A DNA stretch of 64,000 nucleotides from Scilla litardierei (GCA_030789695.1 CM061142.1:42579375-42643374), one strand, 5' to 3'; shown: positions 32,553 through 44,942, counted from the stretch's first letter. Notes: generated by a model from the letters alone, not told the origin. Translations and numbers: made by a program.

Positions 32553-35227
32553 TGTCACGTCCCATTCTCACAAATAACTTATGGGGCAATCCACACCGTG
32601 GGAAATGGAGGATGTAGCTTGACAAGCCGCGGTATTACATCAAGCGTGAATAAACAACACACTATAAGCATGCCACTGCGAATGCTGGGATCATACATCA
32701 CACACATATAAAAGAGAGCAAAACATAGTTCCATTACAGAAAGTACATAACCACAGATTTACATAACCAAAGAGTGAACTACACACCAGCATTAAGTACA
32801 AAGTGAAACTAACTCAAGTATGCATGAGAAGTACTACAAGCTACTAACACATATCACAGCTACAAGGGACAACTCGCTTACTACTCGACCCAATCCACAC
32901 TACATGGCACAGCCCAAAAAGAGTAGTGTCCCCAAGATGACAACTCACGTTTTGATAATCTCCTGAGGGAGATTCTGCTCTGGCGTCACCTGCTCAAGAC
33001 CTGAAAAAGTAAAATGAGCACGTCAAAACATGCCCAGTAGGAAACCAACTAGGGTAGGAAATCATTTAGGGGTTATGAGTGTAGATATAATAGGTGTACA
33101 GGTAACCAGAGTGAAGAGTACAAAACACAATTGTGTAACAACAAACACATGTGAAGTTCATTAATTAGCATATGTAAGTGACTCTTTTGGATGCATGGGT
33201 ATCACCTAAAGCTAAGGGCCTAGACCTCTCCCCAAATTTGGGGTGAATATAGCACACAACACAGTAGACACGGGCACTGTACGCCGGGCCTCTCAGCTCC
33301 CCCGTCCCTAGTAGGAGTGAGGCTTCCCATAGTAACACAAGCACCAAGTCCTCTCCACTCCTAGTAAAGGTGAGTGGGAATAAATATTGCACATCACATC
33401 TCTTTTCCCCCATCTTCTCAGTCCGGTCCCTTATGGTTAAGTAATACCCAATCGTCCCACATCCCCATACTAATATGTTCACCCGCCTAAGGGCAGATCG
33501 AGACATTCCAGTTAACATATCATGTGTCATAATCTTTAATAGACATATGCAATTTTATAAATGTAGTACATGGCACAAACGTTTTCATGGCTATTTCCCA
33601 AGTTTCTTTGACTTCGCATTCATTGGGGCATTTCAACAAACATATAGCCGTCGTCATATCAATGAAGAGTGTAACACCATCAATTTTAGTATCAAATAGC
33701 ATAACTAAACTTTCTTATAGGTATCAACAACATTCATGCATGTTGGAATGGAAAATTAACATCACCACAAGTTTCAACTTCATCCAAAACAGTCCAGCTT
33801 GCTGAAACTTGCTGGAACATCTACAAGATCAGCATATTTAATCCATTTTTCTTATGAATTTGACAAAACTCTCTAAATGAAAGTTGAAGATATAGTATTC
33901 CTGGATTCACCTATAAAATTTCATGCAAAATGTGGACTAGATGATTTATGGTAAATTATTTGGTGCAACTTGTTCAGACTGTTTTTCAGACAGATTTCAG
34001 GGTCTATAATAACAACTAATTTTGGGCATGTTGCAGTCAAAATTTCGAAAAATATGTACTGAGATGAAATTGTAGAAAAACTTGTGAACTTTGTAACGAG
34101 ACCAAGAACAAAAAATTACATAGAGTGTGCAGGGACTGATCCCCATTTTACTAAACTGTGTCCAGTCTGAAAGAAATCCAAACATGTTGTAAAGATTGAA
34201 TTTTTACTCCTACTTATTGAATTGAACATATGTTAAATTCTATATGATTTTGGGGTAGGATTTCGTGAGCACATGAATATATTTTTTCAGAAGGTGATTC
34301 AAGTCACAGTGACCAGAATACAGGAAGGAACTCATAACATAATTTCAGAATTTTTGGGAAGTGTGATTTGCAAAGAAAAACAATGAAAAATTTGATCTTT
34401 TTGATCTATTGCACACATATCACATGAATTCAAGATCATGAACAGTATAAATAACATAATAACACCATCATAACCCTAAATAAAAATTTCCTAGTCAAAG
34501 TTAGAGTCCTACCTCAAGAAAACCACTTTCTTCCTTTCTTCTCTTTCTCTTCCTTCCACCTTTCTTTCTCCTTGAAGTAGCCTAGGGGTTCTTGGATTTT
34601 TGGAAGTAAAATTAGGGGTTTTGAGTCTTGATTGAAGAGGAAAATGGAGGAGAAGGATTCGGCCTGGTTTAGGGAGGGGAAAGGGGAAACTAGAAAATGA
34701 AAAGAAAAGAAAAGAAGGTTAAAGAAGAAGATAGAAATTCCTACAAACTATCTAGCACTAGATTCTTCTTTAGGATAAGCATGCACATGATGAAATGACT
34801 TTAATACCCTTCCAAAATTTACCCCTCAACTTTCATGTATTTACAAGTTTACTATTATTTTATGCACACACTTCTTTACTATACACACGCCCCTCATTTA
34901 GACCAAAAGACCATTTTGCCCCTCACCCTTCTAAATATTTACAAGTATGCCACTAATCCCATCCTTTTTCACACTAGCCCCTCTTACGCTAACCCACTCC
35001 TTCAAAATTACAAGTATGACATTACTTTACACACCCAACATTTCCCTACACACACTTCCACCCGTATTGCCTAATGACCAAAAAGCCCTCACCCCCTCAC
35101 GGAATTACACGACTGCCACCAGCCATATACACGCCATATCACCTCTTATCAACTCCTTATACACCCTCTACACGTGCATAGAGGACTACTGTGTCAGTCG
35201 CTGTATAGGGCTAAACAGGCCATGACA
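32553..35227 (-). repeat. Element B 3' LTR (2,675 bp)
   Basis: On the minus strand it begins TGTCATGGCCTG (plus 35227) and ends GGGACGTGACA (plus 32553), sharing both termini with the LTRs of A and D. A polypurine tract precedes it at 35228-35241 and pol lies upstream, so it is the 3' LTR. The LTR body shows little obvious similarity to A. Confidence 0.8.
32945..33000 (-). other. Acidic exon-like segment in the B LTR
   Basis: Minus strand: a pyrimidine-rich run ending TTTTTCAG, then a frame reading GLEQVTPEQNLPQEIIKT and a TGA stop. It sits at the same LTR position, with the same CAG|G start, as the acidic segments of D, H and A. Confidence 0.35.
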
Positions 35228-35241
35228 TTCCTACCTTTCTT
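35228..35241 (-). promoter_or_regulatory. Element B polypurine tract
   Basis: Minus strand AAGAAAGGTAGGAA abuts the LTR start; the context TTCGAGGACGAA upstream parallels A and D. Confidence 0.65.
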
Positions 35242-35407
35242 AAAATAAAGTTCGTCCTCGAACTTCCGAAGTTCAAAGATTCTAGTCTAAGAAGATAAAT
35301 ACTTCTAAATTCCAGGAGCCTTCTCCATATAATACCCTATACCACTGTCCCCACAAAATTTTGCACTCAAGATTATCAAAAGAGACATTGATACAGAGAT
35401 AAGATAC

Positions 35408-35894
35408 TTACATAAACAGGTGAGGGTATTTGTCTCTCATCTCGTCCTCACGCTCCCAGGTGGATTCACCCGGAGATCCTTGCTGCCACATGACTCTTAC
35501 TAGATTAATGGCCTTCTTCTTCAATACCTTCTGTCTACGATCCAGGATGGCCACTGGTTGCTGTTCATAAGTCAGGTCGGGACGCACTTCAATCTCTGAG
35601 AAGTCCACGAGGTGACTAGGGTCTCCCACATATTTCTGAAGCTGAGATACGTGGAACACATCATGGATGCCTTCAAGGGAGGGTGGCAAGGCAAGGCTAT
35701 AGGCAACCTCACCAACACGAGTCAAGATCTCGAATGGACCAATGAACCTTGGGCTCAACTTCTCTCGCCTACCAAATCGAATCGTGCCACGTGTTGGGGA
35801 GATCATCAAGAACATGTAGTCACCAGGTTGAAACTTCAGCGGACGCCTCTTTGTATCTGCCCAATGCTTAAAAGCTTTGCTCATTCGGTACAAT
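35408..35894 (-). pseudogene. Element B pol C-terminus (integrase tail, chromodomain-like)
   Basis: An open minus-strand frame reading [74 protein letters not shown], then LVRVMW and STWEREDEM..KYPHLF. It is collinear with the end of element A pol and undamaged. It stops abruptly at 35895, where the 5' LTR of element C begins. The protease and gag end of what may be the same element reappear on the same strand at 63463-64000. Confidence 0.88.
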
Positions 35895-37764
35895 TGATCA
35901 CTCCGTATTTTACACCCTTTTTCTGCATGTTTACATGCCACTTTGATCGCTCATATCGCTTTTTTCACGATTATTCGATAATATTGCGATGCTTTTCACG
36001 ATTTCTTGTTTTTGTCGTATTTCAGGAGATATGGAGCGATTCGGAGTGATTTTGAGATCAAGAGGATTTGCACCCACTCCGGAGTGTCACCCAAAGCCCT
36101 CTCGATGACTATTCAGCGATGGAAGGCAAGTGGAAGAAGAAGGAACGTCATAGGAGCGACGAGGAAGCGAAAAGATGAGGATTGGGCATTTGCAGCATCT
36201 CACTCAGCCGAGTGAACCACCCACTCGGCCGAGCCAGAAGACCACTCGGCCGGCCAGAACGGACCCGCATCAACTGAAGAAAATAGGCGTGCACTCGGCC
36301 GAGTGACGATAGTCCACTCGGCCGAGCATGGAAATCCCCTCGCCTGAGTGGCATGGGAAAATCGACTTCAAAAACGACCGACTTACTGTAAATGTACAGG
36401 CTTTTGATGACTCCGACTCGGCCGAGCAAGAATTGCCCCTCGGCCGAGTGAGTAAAGTCACTCGGCCGAGTCACCTTCCGAAGACATACCCCCAAAATCC
36501 CGAACTTACTGTTAATGTACAGGGTTTGTCACTCGGCCGAGTGGGCCGCCCCGCCTGCTGCGTAAACTGCGATTTTTGAGCTGCGCAGGGGCATTTTTGT
36601 CATGATTTTTTGGGCGATTTTGAGGGGTATTTAATCCCAGTTTTTGCCCTAGTTAGAAAGAACTTTTTGATACTTTTTGCAGCCTTTTTAGAGAGCTTTT
36701 TAGTAAATTAGATTTAGCTTTTTGGAGAGATTAGAAAGGAGATTTTTGTTGGATGCTATTGGGTTCTCATTGGTTTGTCTATTTTCTCATTAAAAACTCC
36801 ATTTTTGTTATTGATTTTTCTATTGCAATGATTTGTGCTGAATTTTCTATTGAATTTCTTATGGATTGCATGATGAATAGTGAGTAGTTTTATTGTCCTA
36901 GGGCATAGGGATGAACCCTATGAACCCTATTTCTAAATTGTGATGAATTGGTGAAATTGTTGCTAGAATTGATTAGGGTTAGGTTGGGATTGATAAATTA
37001 CGGATAGCTAGGGATTCATATTGATTGGGATTTGTAAGAGATTGGGTCACAATTGATAGGAAGCCCTAAAAATTCGATTTAGATTTACGATTGGACTTTT
37101 CTAGAATTGGTTTGCAAGAAATTGGACCAAGGCTAGGGTTTTCAATCGTAATTCTAAACCCATACCCGTTTGCAAGAGATTGGACGGGTAGGAACTATCT
37201 CAACCTAGGTCGTAGCTCGATTTTGCATGAGAGTGGGCTCGAGATGCGGTTGAACGATGATGTTGATCCTAATGCTAGCGGCTTAGGTTAGGGTTTGCAA
37301 GAGATTGGGCCCTAACCTAGGTTTGCTATAGATCGACAATAGCGCGAGAGCGTGAGCTTGGTTCCACATTTAGTTGCGACTAGTTCATCTAAAATTCAAG
37401 ATTAGCAATGATGTAACCTATGAATCACAACGATGAGATACGGTTCGTAGCGGGGATTCCCTATCCCAAGGCGCTTTATTTCATTGATATTTCTATAAAT
37501 ATACGAACGACTGTGACAACTTTACCCCGTATTATTCTTGACCATTCCGATAGCTAGGTGATTAGAAGAAGACACTATCACAGTCCCTCCCTGAGTTCGA
37601 TACCGCTCGCCACTTCACCGTGGCTTGCGGTAAGACTACACGTCACTCGTCCCGGGTGTATATCCGGTGCCGACCAAGTTCTCGTTGCCGTTGTCGGGGA
37701 TTCATTTCCGTACATTTGCGCCGTAGTCGGTTGTGCCCTTGGGTAGCATTTCTGGAAGCGATCA
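35895..37764 (+). repeat. Element C 5' LTR
   Basis: Contains about ten copies of the CACTCGGCCGAGTG motif (36201-36543), a TATA-like GTATTTAAT (about 36627) and, from 37030 to 37300, five spaced copies of TTTGCAAGAGATTGG-like sequence. Confidence 0.9.
36201..36543. repeat. CACTCGGCCGAGTG motif array, 5' LTR of C
   Basis: About ten perfect or one-to-two-base variants of a 14-bp palindrome, irregularly spaced at 12-70 bp, sited just upstream of the TATA-like sequence. Variants such as CACTCGGCCGAGC keep most of the self-complementarity. Confidence 0.9.
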
Positions 37765-37770
37765 AGTTTT

Positions 37771-37788
37771 TGGCGCCGTTGCCGGGGA
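37771..37788 (+). promoter_or_regulatory. Element C primer binding site (tRNA-Asp type)
   Basis: TGGCGCCGTTGCCGGGGA begins six bases after the LTR end and is the canonical Athila/Tat primer site. Confidence 0.9.
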
Positions 37789-37900
37789 GGCAATAGTGTT
37801 TTATTCTCTTTATTTAGTATTTTCTTTTTTGTTTCATTATTTTTATCTTTATACTCCTTATTCGTGCTAACAATTACTTTGAAACTCTGTTTTCCTTTGC

Positions 37901-38575
37901 ATGAACACGAGATCTACGGCGACCCCGAAGAAATATTATTTGATCCAGAGATCGAACGTACCGCACGAAGGATTAGAGCCGAGAGAAGGCATGCTACAGA
38001 GGCCAATTGTATGAACCGTACGGAGACACCGGAGGAGCTAGCCACACGAATGGCGAGGATCATATCCATTAGAGATAGGCTTCGGCCTAAGACATCTTCC
38101 ACCACATCATCCATCGCCATGCCGGAACTAGCGGCGGACAAGAACTTTGAGCTGAAGACAGGATTGGTGGTATTAATGCAACAAGACCCGTTTCATGGGA
38201 ATGCCCATGAGAATCCGCACTACCACATCCAACTTTTCTTGTCCAAGTGCGCCACCTTCCAAATGCCGCGCGTTTCCGTTGATGCAATCCGACTGCGACT
38301 CTTCCCCTTTACACTCAAGGATAAAGCTTTATATTGGTTGAGGACGCAAGCGGAAGGGACATTCACCACTTGGGATGATTTGGCAATCGCCTTCGTCGAC
38401 AAATTTTACCCTCCTTCCAAGACGGTGAAGATACGGAGTGCTCTCATGTCCTTCAAGCAAGGACCACAAGAAACCCTCTATGAAGCATGGGAGTGCTTCA
38501 AGGATTTACAACACCAATGCCCCATCACAGTATAGAGGATTGGGAGCTAGTTCACAGTTTCTACAATGGACTTCA
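37901..38575 (+). pseudogene. Element C gag, first part
   Basis: The likely start is ATG 37901 (MNTRST), the usual Athila-type opening; a frameshift within about 20 codons moves into DPEIERTARRIRAERRHATE. The gag capsid domain follows: FHGNAHENPHYHIQLFLSKC, VDAIRLRLFPFTLKDKALYW, TTWDDLAIAFVDKFYPPSKT and ETLYEAWECFKDL. A one-base loss in a C-run near 38523 breaks the frame just before IEDWELVHSFYNGL. Element D then interrupts the gene; the frame resumes at 48001. Confidence 0.85.
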
Positions 38576-39162
38576 TGTAACGGCCTGTTTCAATCGTACC
38601 TTCTTCGTGCACGTGCTTTTGATCGTGCACGTGTTTATTTTAGACTTTATTTGTTTTTGAACGTTTTTGTGTGATATGTCGTCGTGATCGTCTCTGAAAG
38701 TATTAGATTGCGAAACGACTTTGGAACGACATATCTCGAGTCGTTCTTCCGCGATACTAACTTATTTGACGTGACGTCGCGACTTTCTGTTTTGATGCGA
38801 GACGTTACGAATTTTAGTTTCGTCTCTCGACATCAAAATGAAGATCCGTCTTCTCCACTATCTTTCTTTAGTCATCTAGAACACACCAGAATTATTTTAT
38901 AATTTTTGGACTTAATTTGACCTATTTTCTATTTTTTATGAAAGCTTTAAATAATTTTAAAACCTATTTTTATAAAAGTTTTAATTACAATAAAATTACT
39001 ATATTATAATAACGTATTAAAGAATTTTCTGGCAAATTTTCAGAATTTTTGGCCGCCCCAATTTCGTGTGAGGGAGAGGAGTGTAATTTTTAAGTAAATT
39101 AATTATTTTAAATTATTTTAATAATATTTTTCCGAACCCAAACCCTAAACCTAGCTCTAACC

Positions 39163-39170
39163 TATTTAAG
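39163..39170 (+). promoter_or_regulatory. TATA-like box of the D LTR
   Basis: TATTTAAG, repeated at 45531-45538, lies about 45 bp before a telo-box-like AAAACCCTAG, a combination common in plant core promoters. Confidence 0.4.
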
Positions 39171-39379
39171 TTAGCCCTAGGCAAAGTATTTTCGTCATTG
39201 CTCAAAACCCTAGCCGCCGTTTCATCTTCTAAAGCTTCGTCGCAACGTTGCGACGATCGCAACGTGCACGACCGACGGCCACCCCCGCAAATCTCAGCGC
39301 ACGACCGGAGCAAGCCCCCGCATCGCCGCTTGCAGCGCCCGCTGCATCGCCCCCCCCGCTGTCGCCCGCTCCGACCGAG

Positions 39380-39672
39380 GCCTTCTCTCGGTCTGACCGA
39401 GAGAACAGCCGCTTGGCCGCTCCGCTGCACCGCTCCGCATCGCCCTAGCGCCCGACCGATGGGTCCGCCCGCAGCGACCGAGAGGCCGCCCCGCACCCGC
39501 TCTCCGCTCCGCCTCGTTGCAAGTTGCAACGTTGCAACGTGGCCCGCCCGCTGCGACCGATGGGATCTGTCGGTCAGACCGACGGTTCTCCTCGCACCCC
39601 CGCTGCAACCGACCCCGCTGCGCTGCTCAGTGCACGACCGAGAGCCCCTCTCGGTCTGACCGAGAGGAACCC
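39380..39672. repeat. Palindromic CTCTCGGTC/GACCGAGAG motifs in the D LTR
   Basis: CTCTCGGTCTGACCGAGAG occurs twice; related GTCGGTCAGACCGAC and isolated GACCGAGAG halves lie between. The same set is present at about 45747-46039 in the other LTR. Confidence 0.85.
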
Positions 39673-40581
39673 CCGCACCGACCAAGTCCGACCGACCCAA
39701 CTTCGTCGCAACATCATTTTCTCCCACACCAACTTCTGTGGTGGGCCCCCCAAGTGCTCCTGAGGTGTTGTGGGCCCCCTTGGACCCCTAGCACTGCTGT
39801 GGGCCCCACTTGGACGTGCTACTTCGCGGATTTGCCGTCTACGACGTTGCGACACGTCGTAGGCCTTCGTCGCAAGTTTGGACTTTTGGAGAATCGTGCG
39901 AGGACCAGATCTGAAGCTGTGGAGTGCTCCGATCAGACACGACATCCATTCTACGGCAAACTCCGGTTCAGGTTGGTTCCCCGAAACTCGTAGAAACCCC
40001 CACAATAGCTGACTGAACCCTAAACTAAAAACCGTCAACTTGAACTAAATTTAATTTTCAGCTCCTGTAAAACGTTGTACGAACATAGAAAATCGACGAA
40101 CGGACTAATTTGACTGTGCACATAGGATAGATCGTCGATTAGGTTGATACATCAAAAAGTGACTTTTGACGAATAGGATAGTCCCGAAAACCTAGAAACA
40201 AAACCTAATAGGACTTGATGAATTTGAGACCTGACATCGTCGCCGTGGCGATATTTCAGACGGACTTCTGCGGACGAGACGCTTGGACGAGACGCTTGGA
40301 CGAGACGCTTCGAGAGGACGACACACTCGCCATTTCAGGCAAGTGTACCCACTTGCGTTTTTGACCGTGCTTTGGTCTTAGGTTGCTAGAACTGTTAAAT
40401 GTGAACAAATAGAACCGGACGTGAAATGATAGCGTCCGGGACGACTCTTGACGGCTCAGACTTGACGACGAAGTCTGAGCCTGACAACAACAATTTTTGA
40501 TGCTGTAGGACTATCATGTGTGTGCGTGTGTGTGGACACCCTAGAATAACCTTTCCTGTCGTGTCACGTCACGTCCCGTCT

Positions 40582-40808
40582 TGCACAGCCCGCTGGGCAA
40601 TAGGGCACTCGCCGAGTGATCCCTTGTACAGACTCACAGCCTGCGGGCAATAGGGCACTCTCCAAGTTGAGAGAGTGATCCCTTGTACGGATACACAGCC
40701 CGAGGGCAATAGGGCACTCTCCAAGCTAGAGAGAGTGATCCCTTGTACGGATTCTCAGCCTGCGGGCAATAGGGCACTCGCCAAGCTAGAGCGAGTGATC
40801 CCTTGTAC
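40582..40808 (+). repeat. Four-unit minisatellite in the D LTR (about 60 bp per unit)
   Basis: Each unit contains CAGCC..CGGGCAATAGGGCACTC, a short variable stem (such as TCCAAGCTAGAGAGAG) and TGATCCCTTGTAC. It is repeated at 46949-47175. Fragment H carries a longer-unit relative (62270-62645). Units include small inverted repeats (CTCTCC...GAGAGAG). Confidence 0.92.
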
Positions 40809-41190
40809 GGATATCTTGTCTTGTCTTGTCTTGGGGTTTGGGGTTGGGTTGAGCGTGCGCACGGTAAGAGGGTCTGATCCCCCTCGAACCGTAAGGCGTG
40901 AACCCTTTCGTGTCTCACTTGTCTTGTCCTGCCTTGTTTCCGTCACGTCACGTCTTGTCTTGACACCTGTAGGCTGGTCCCGTAGTTGGTAGCACACGCT
41001 ACGACTACTACTTGTCCCGTTTTACTTTCCTGCTGCGTTACTCCTTGTCGTGTTACCCTGTTATAACCACAGCATGTTAATCAACCAGTAAACTGTTGTG
41101 TAAAAGAACCTCAGCATGCTAATCAACCAGTAAACCGTTGTTTAAAGTTCGGTGCACTTGCAGTAAAGTCTAACCCTTCTTGTAGACTTT

Positions 41191-41233
41191 ACCTGACGTA
41201 CAGTTCCTTTTTCTTGGGTGCTGTACGTCAGGT
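41191..41233 (+). promoter_or_regulatory. Perfect 13-bp stem-loop in the D LTR
   Basis: ACCTGACGTACAG and CTGTACGTCAGGT pair perfectly across a 17-nt pyrimidine-rich loop. Copy at 47558-47600. Fragment H keeps a partly wobble-paired version before its acidic ORF. The 3' arm contains CAG|G, a possible splice acceptor preceded by the Py-rich loop. Confidence 0.7.
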
Positions 41234-41353
41234 ATTTAGCCAGAGTTCGTGGACGAGGCAGACTCGCTGGAGTACGTGGAGCCGAGGACGTCGTCATCAG
41301 AGCACGTGCCTGACAAGGACCAGACCTTGAGGTCTTTTAGTCGCCATTTATAG
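41231..41353 (+). other. Acidic exon-like segment in the D LTR
   Basis: The frame after CAG|GTATTTAG reads PEFVDEADSLEYVEPRTSSS, then EHVPDKDQTL, to a TAG at 41351-41353. It resembles the H ORF (EYVPDEDQTW). There is no ATG here and a TAG lies near the start, so if used it would be as an exon or is already dead. Copy at 47598-47720. Confidence 0.35.
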
Positions 41354-41628
41354 AGGTTATTACTTTCAGTTTTCTTTTAGATAGTCTGTTGCCATACTTA
41401 GGCTTCTTTTTAGACCTTGTACTTGTTGGATATCATATCTCTAATTTAATGAATGCAAATTCCTTTTTCTGTACTTTTGTTGTTTCGAACTATAAAAATG
41501 CAAGAACCTGAAAAGTCTTTTAAATGGTACCCCTACAGACGCTTATTGGGTCCGAGCTTCTAAAGCTCTGGCCTAAGCGGGCCTCGTCACGTTTCGCTTC
41601 CGTCCATTTTGGGAAGCGGGGCGTGACA

Positions 41629-44600
41629 GGTTTTAGTGGTGGCCCATGCAGGTCTTGCAAAAGTTCGGAACAATAAAGTACCGCATTCATTTGATATCCA
41701 CGTACAAGTCTGAATTAGCTTCCCAGTCTTAGATAGTAGGAAGACTTAGGTAGACGCCTCAGGTTGATAGTCGGACGCTTTGGTTAAGATTTAGTCGTCC
41801 TCGTCCTAGACTATTTTAGCATCCCCATTTGATCCTGATCGTATTAGATATTTAGAGTCCTTCTTTTAGTTAGTCGCTCGCCCAGCTCCATCGACTTCGG
41901 GCCCCGCAGAACGTAACCTTGATTCTCTTAGGAACCCCCCTCTTTAGATCCTGATTATAGTCTAGCTCATAGGAAGCCTTTGAGCTGAGTTATCCAAATC
42001 TTTAGACGACCCGATGATTAGAACCCTTGTCCTCCAGCATCCCTCTGATCCTTGCAAATTTTGTGCTATCGACCATAGAGTCCCATCGTGGCTCTTCACG
42101 ATTCATATCTTAAGCGTAATCTTCATGCGATCATTTTTCCTTTCTCTCGACTCTCGTGATCGTTTCCTAACGATCATCACCAATCCTTCGAATCCCTTCC
42201 CTGACCAATTCTACCTTCTCTAAAATTATTTTCGACTTTCCTTATTAAGTTTTCGCTCCAGATTGATTTCTTTGAAAACCCCTATATTATATATTTAAAA
42301 TTTGCTGTTTTGGATCGAGTTAAAACTTTTAATTGACTTGGAGTTTTCTGGGACGTAAAAATTTTAAGTCAATATCTCGCACTCGTTTTAAATCATTATT
42401 CCTCAAATTCAGTTTTATTTGCCTTGTTTCTAAAATATATATATTACTTTTATAAACTACACAATTTATTTCTACTATCTTGTACTTATTTTCGAATTTT
42501 TCCCTTTCCCAAAACCTGCTTCCTTTAAAAGTATTTTCGAAAATTCATTATTAAATTCTCCGCCCAATTTGACTTCTTTGAAAACTTTTTATTTAAAATT
42601 TCTTACTTTCGGTTGATTTAAAATTCTTTCGCGAATTTTGAAACCTTTCGGTCGTAAAAGTTTTAAGTTACGACCTCGTACTTATTTTCGAATCAGTATC
42701 CATCGAATTTTAGTTTTAAAACTTTGTTATTATTTCGGGAATTCAATATATCATTTTTTTCTACCTACGAAATTATTTTAACCATTTACGTACGTACTTT
42801 AGAATATTTTTCTAAAACAAAGGGGGATTTTAAATTTCTTACATATAAACATCTATATGTTCATCGTGCTCATACTTCAAGAACCTTTGTTTAAATTTTT
42901 TTTTTTTTTTCGTTTACAAAACAATCGCTACCTCATCCCACTTTTATTTCCTTTATTTCTTGTTTTCGAAACCCATTATTAAATTCTTCGCTCGGTTTAA
43001 CTTCCTTGAAAACCCTTTATTATATATATTTAAAATTTATTGCTTTCCGATTAAAAGTTCCTTCTTAGATTTTGAAATCTCCTTGGTCGTCAATTTTCAA
43101 GTTACTATCTGGAAATTATTTCAAATCGGTATCTTTCATATTTTCATTTTAAAAAAAACGTGTTAACATTTTGATAATTCAATTTATATTTTTCTGGGCT
43201 ACAAGATCTATTTCTGAATCACTTACCGTGCATACTTTTAAAAATATTTTTCCTAAACTAGGGGGAACTTCAATTATTTTATTATTATTATATCTGTTCT
43301 ATGTTTCTCGTGACCACATTTCAAAACCTTTGTGTAAACTTATTTTTTTCATTTGCAAAACAATCGTTTTACACCCAACCACCTACCTCCTTATCTTGCC
43401 TTATTTGACCTCTATCCTTCCGATCTTATTTCGTTCCGCTTTTGATTTAGTTTTCTTTCCTTCTTTTACCTAGACATTAGACCTTGTAGTTATCCATGCT
43501 ATCTCCAGTTTAGGAGTAGGCCCTCTGGTAGGTGATGTCGTTGCAGTGCCTGAGTATAGGTAGAGTGTGTAGACCTGTATGAGTGTGTCATCTTTAGGAT
43601 CCTGATGTTTGTCTCCTGTGTCTTGAATGTGTACTCAGTGTTAACCATGGTATGCTGGAAGTTGCCTGAATGACGGTATTCATACTTATATGAATGGTGT
43701 CATCGCATGCAGATCCTTAGACTGAGTTTTAATTTTAATGAATGGTTTATCTTGGTTGTATGAGAATCATATCAAAACTTTGTTTTCTTTAAACCAAACC
43801 TTTAAAGTTTTTTTTAAAACTAGCTCACAAGATCACAAATCACTTAACCTCCCTCATCCATTACCGCAACGCCACACGTTTTTCCAAATGTTTTAAAATA
43901 TTTCTTTGGCCTTGAAGCCTCTCTTTCTCTTCTCTTCTTTCTTCCTTAAACAAAGATTTTCATGTTTATGATTGTTATATTAATTGGGCCTAGCTATTAT
44001 CGTTGTAGGATTTTGTTTGCGGGTAGGCTCAGGGAGTGAGATGAGTTTTATTCTGGCAATGATTAATTGATATTGGGAACACAAGGATGATGGATTAGAA
44101 TATTTTTTTTGGATGAAAAGAATGAACTGTCTCAAACTTATTTATAATACCGATGTGAGACGGACTCAAAGAAAAATTTTGGTCGGATGAAATTATATGC
44201 AAGGAGATGAGAACTTATCAGATTTGAGGCTTAGACGAATGGTAGATAGGGATGGCTGCGGAGTATGGTAGGAGTTAAGATGATCATGAGATTGAGTAGA
44301 GCTTTTATTAGCATCGAGACTTGATTGTTGAGTTGACGTGAGAAGACATTGGGAATAACACGACGTGTGGAGATAAATGGATGATTAGGCAGTCGGACTT
44401 AATATTGGTTGGGATTAGTTACAGTGAGTAGGATGAGGGGTAATTCTGACAGATCAAAATATTTGGTGGATGAATTTATGGGGAGATATGACGAGAATGT
44501 ACTGAAGACACGACGATTGCTGATTGGTGAAGGTATTATAGGATAGACAAATGTTTTGTCTTGGATTGGTGGATGACTAGAATCGCGTTTTTTTTGGAGA

Positions 44601-44942
44601 TTTATTAATGTTGGGAAAAGGTTTAGAAATTCAAAAGATATTAATGAGCGATGATGATGCTTAGTGGAGTGGTACGATATCAGAAGATGTTATTATTTCT
44701 ATGAGAACTTGGAGTTGGAAATTGGAACGGTAGTGATGGAACTATATATTAGGAGGAGAGATTAGTCGTGGCTTTGCCCAGTGAAAGATGGATTACGAGG
44801 AATTATTGAGGAATGTTGTTCGAAGTTACAGGATTAGAAATCTTTATGAGCAGTTATGATAGTTGCGGGTACAAGGTTATATGGGTAATTATTACTAGTG
44901 TGAGTGATTCCGAGGGCGGAATCATTTCTAAGGTGGGTAGAA
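41629..44942. other. Element D interior, non-coding
   Basis: Starts with the primer-site-like block GGTTTTAGTGGTGGCCC and ends with the polypurine context TTCCGAGGGCGGAATC ... AAGGTGGGTAGAA (to 44942). No gag, pol or long conserved frame is present. Three diverged copies of an approximately 300-430-bp unit lie between 42225 and 43200. Confidence 0.85.
42225..43200 (+). repeat. Diverged tandem units inside element D
   Basis: Units starting near 42230, 42534 and 42962 share TTTTCGAAA..CATTATTAAATTC, then TTGAAAAC, a TTTAAAATTT block, TTTTAAGT(T)A and TCGAAT. A poly-T tract is present near 42898-42911. Short open frames here have no recognisable domain. Confidence 0.65.

Larger units (their letters stand above)
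38576..41628 (+). repeat. Element D 5' LTR
   Basis: Contains, in order, a TATA-like site (39163), a GC-rich region with palindromic motifs (39380-39672), a triple GGACGAGACGCTT repeat (about 40275-40310), a four-unit minisatellite (40582-40808), a 13-bp stem-loop (41191-41233) and an acidic exon-like segment (41231-41353). Large overlapping frames on both strands of the GC-rich part are composition effects. Confidence 0.95.

Noticed and set aside
39113..40038. Overlapping open frames of 100-200 codons on both strands of the D LTR (repeated at 45.5-46.4 kb)
   Set aside because: They overlap each other in four or more frames, come from GC-rich repetitive sequence and show no domain; explained by composition.
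40582..40808. CRISPR-like repeat/spacer pattern
   Set aside because: Units are plain minisatellite repeats with variable stems inside a plant LTR; no unique spacers or cas genes.
42960..43473. Hydrophobic frames in the D interior
   Set aside because: T-rich tandem-unit DNA gives Phe/Leu/Ile-rich frames; no conserved motif, and frames differ between units.
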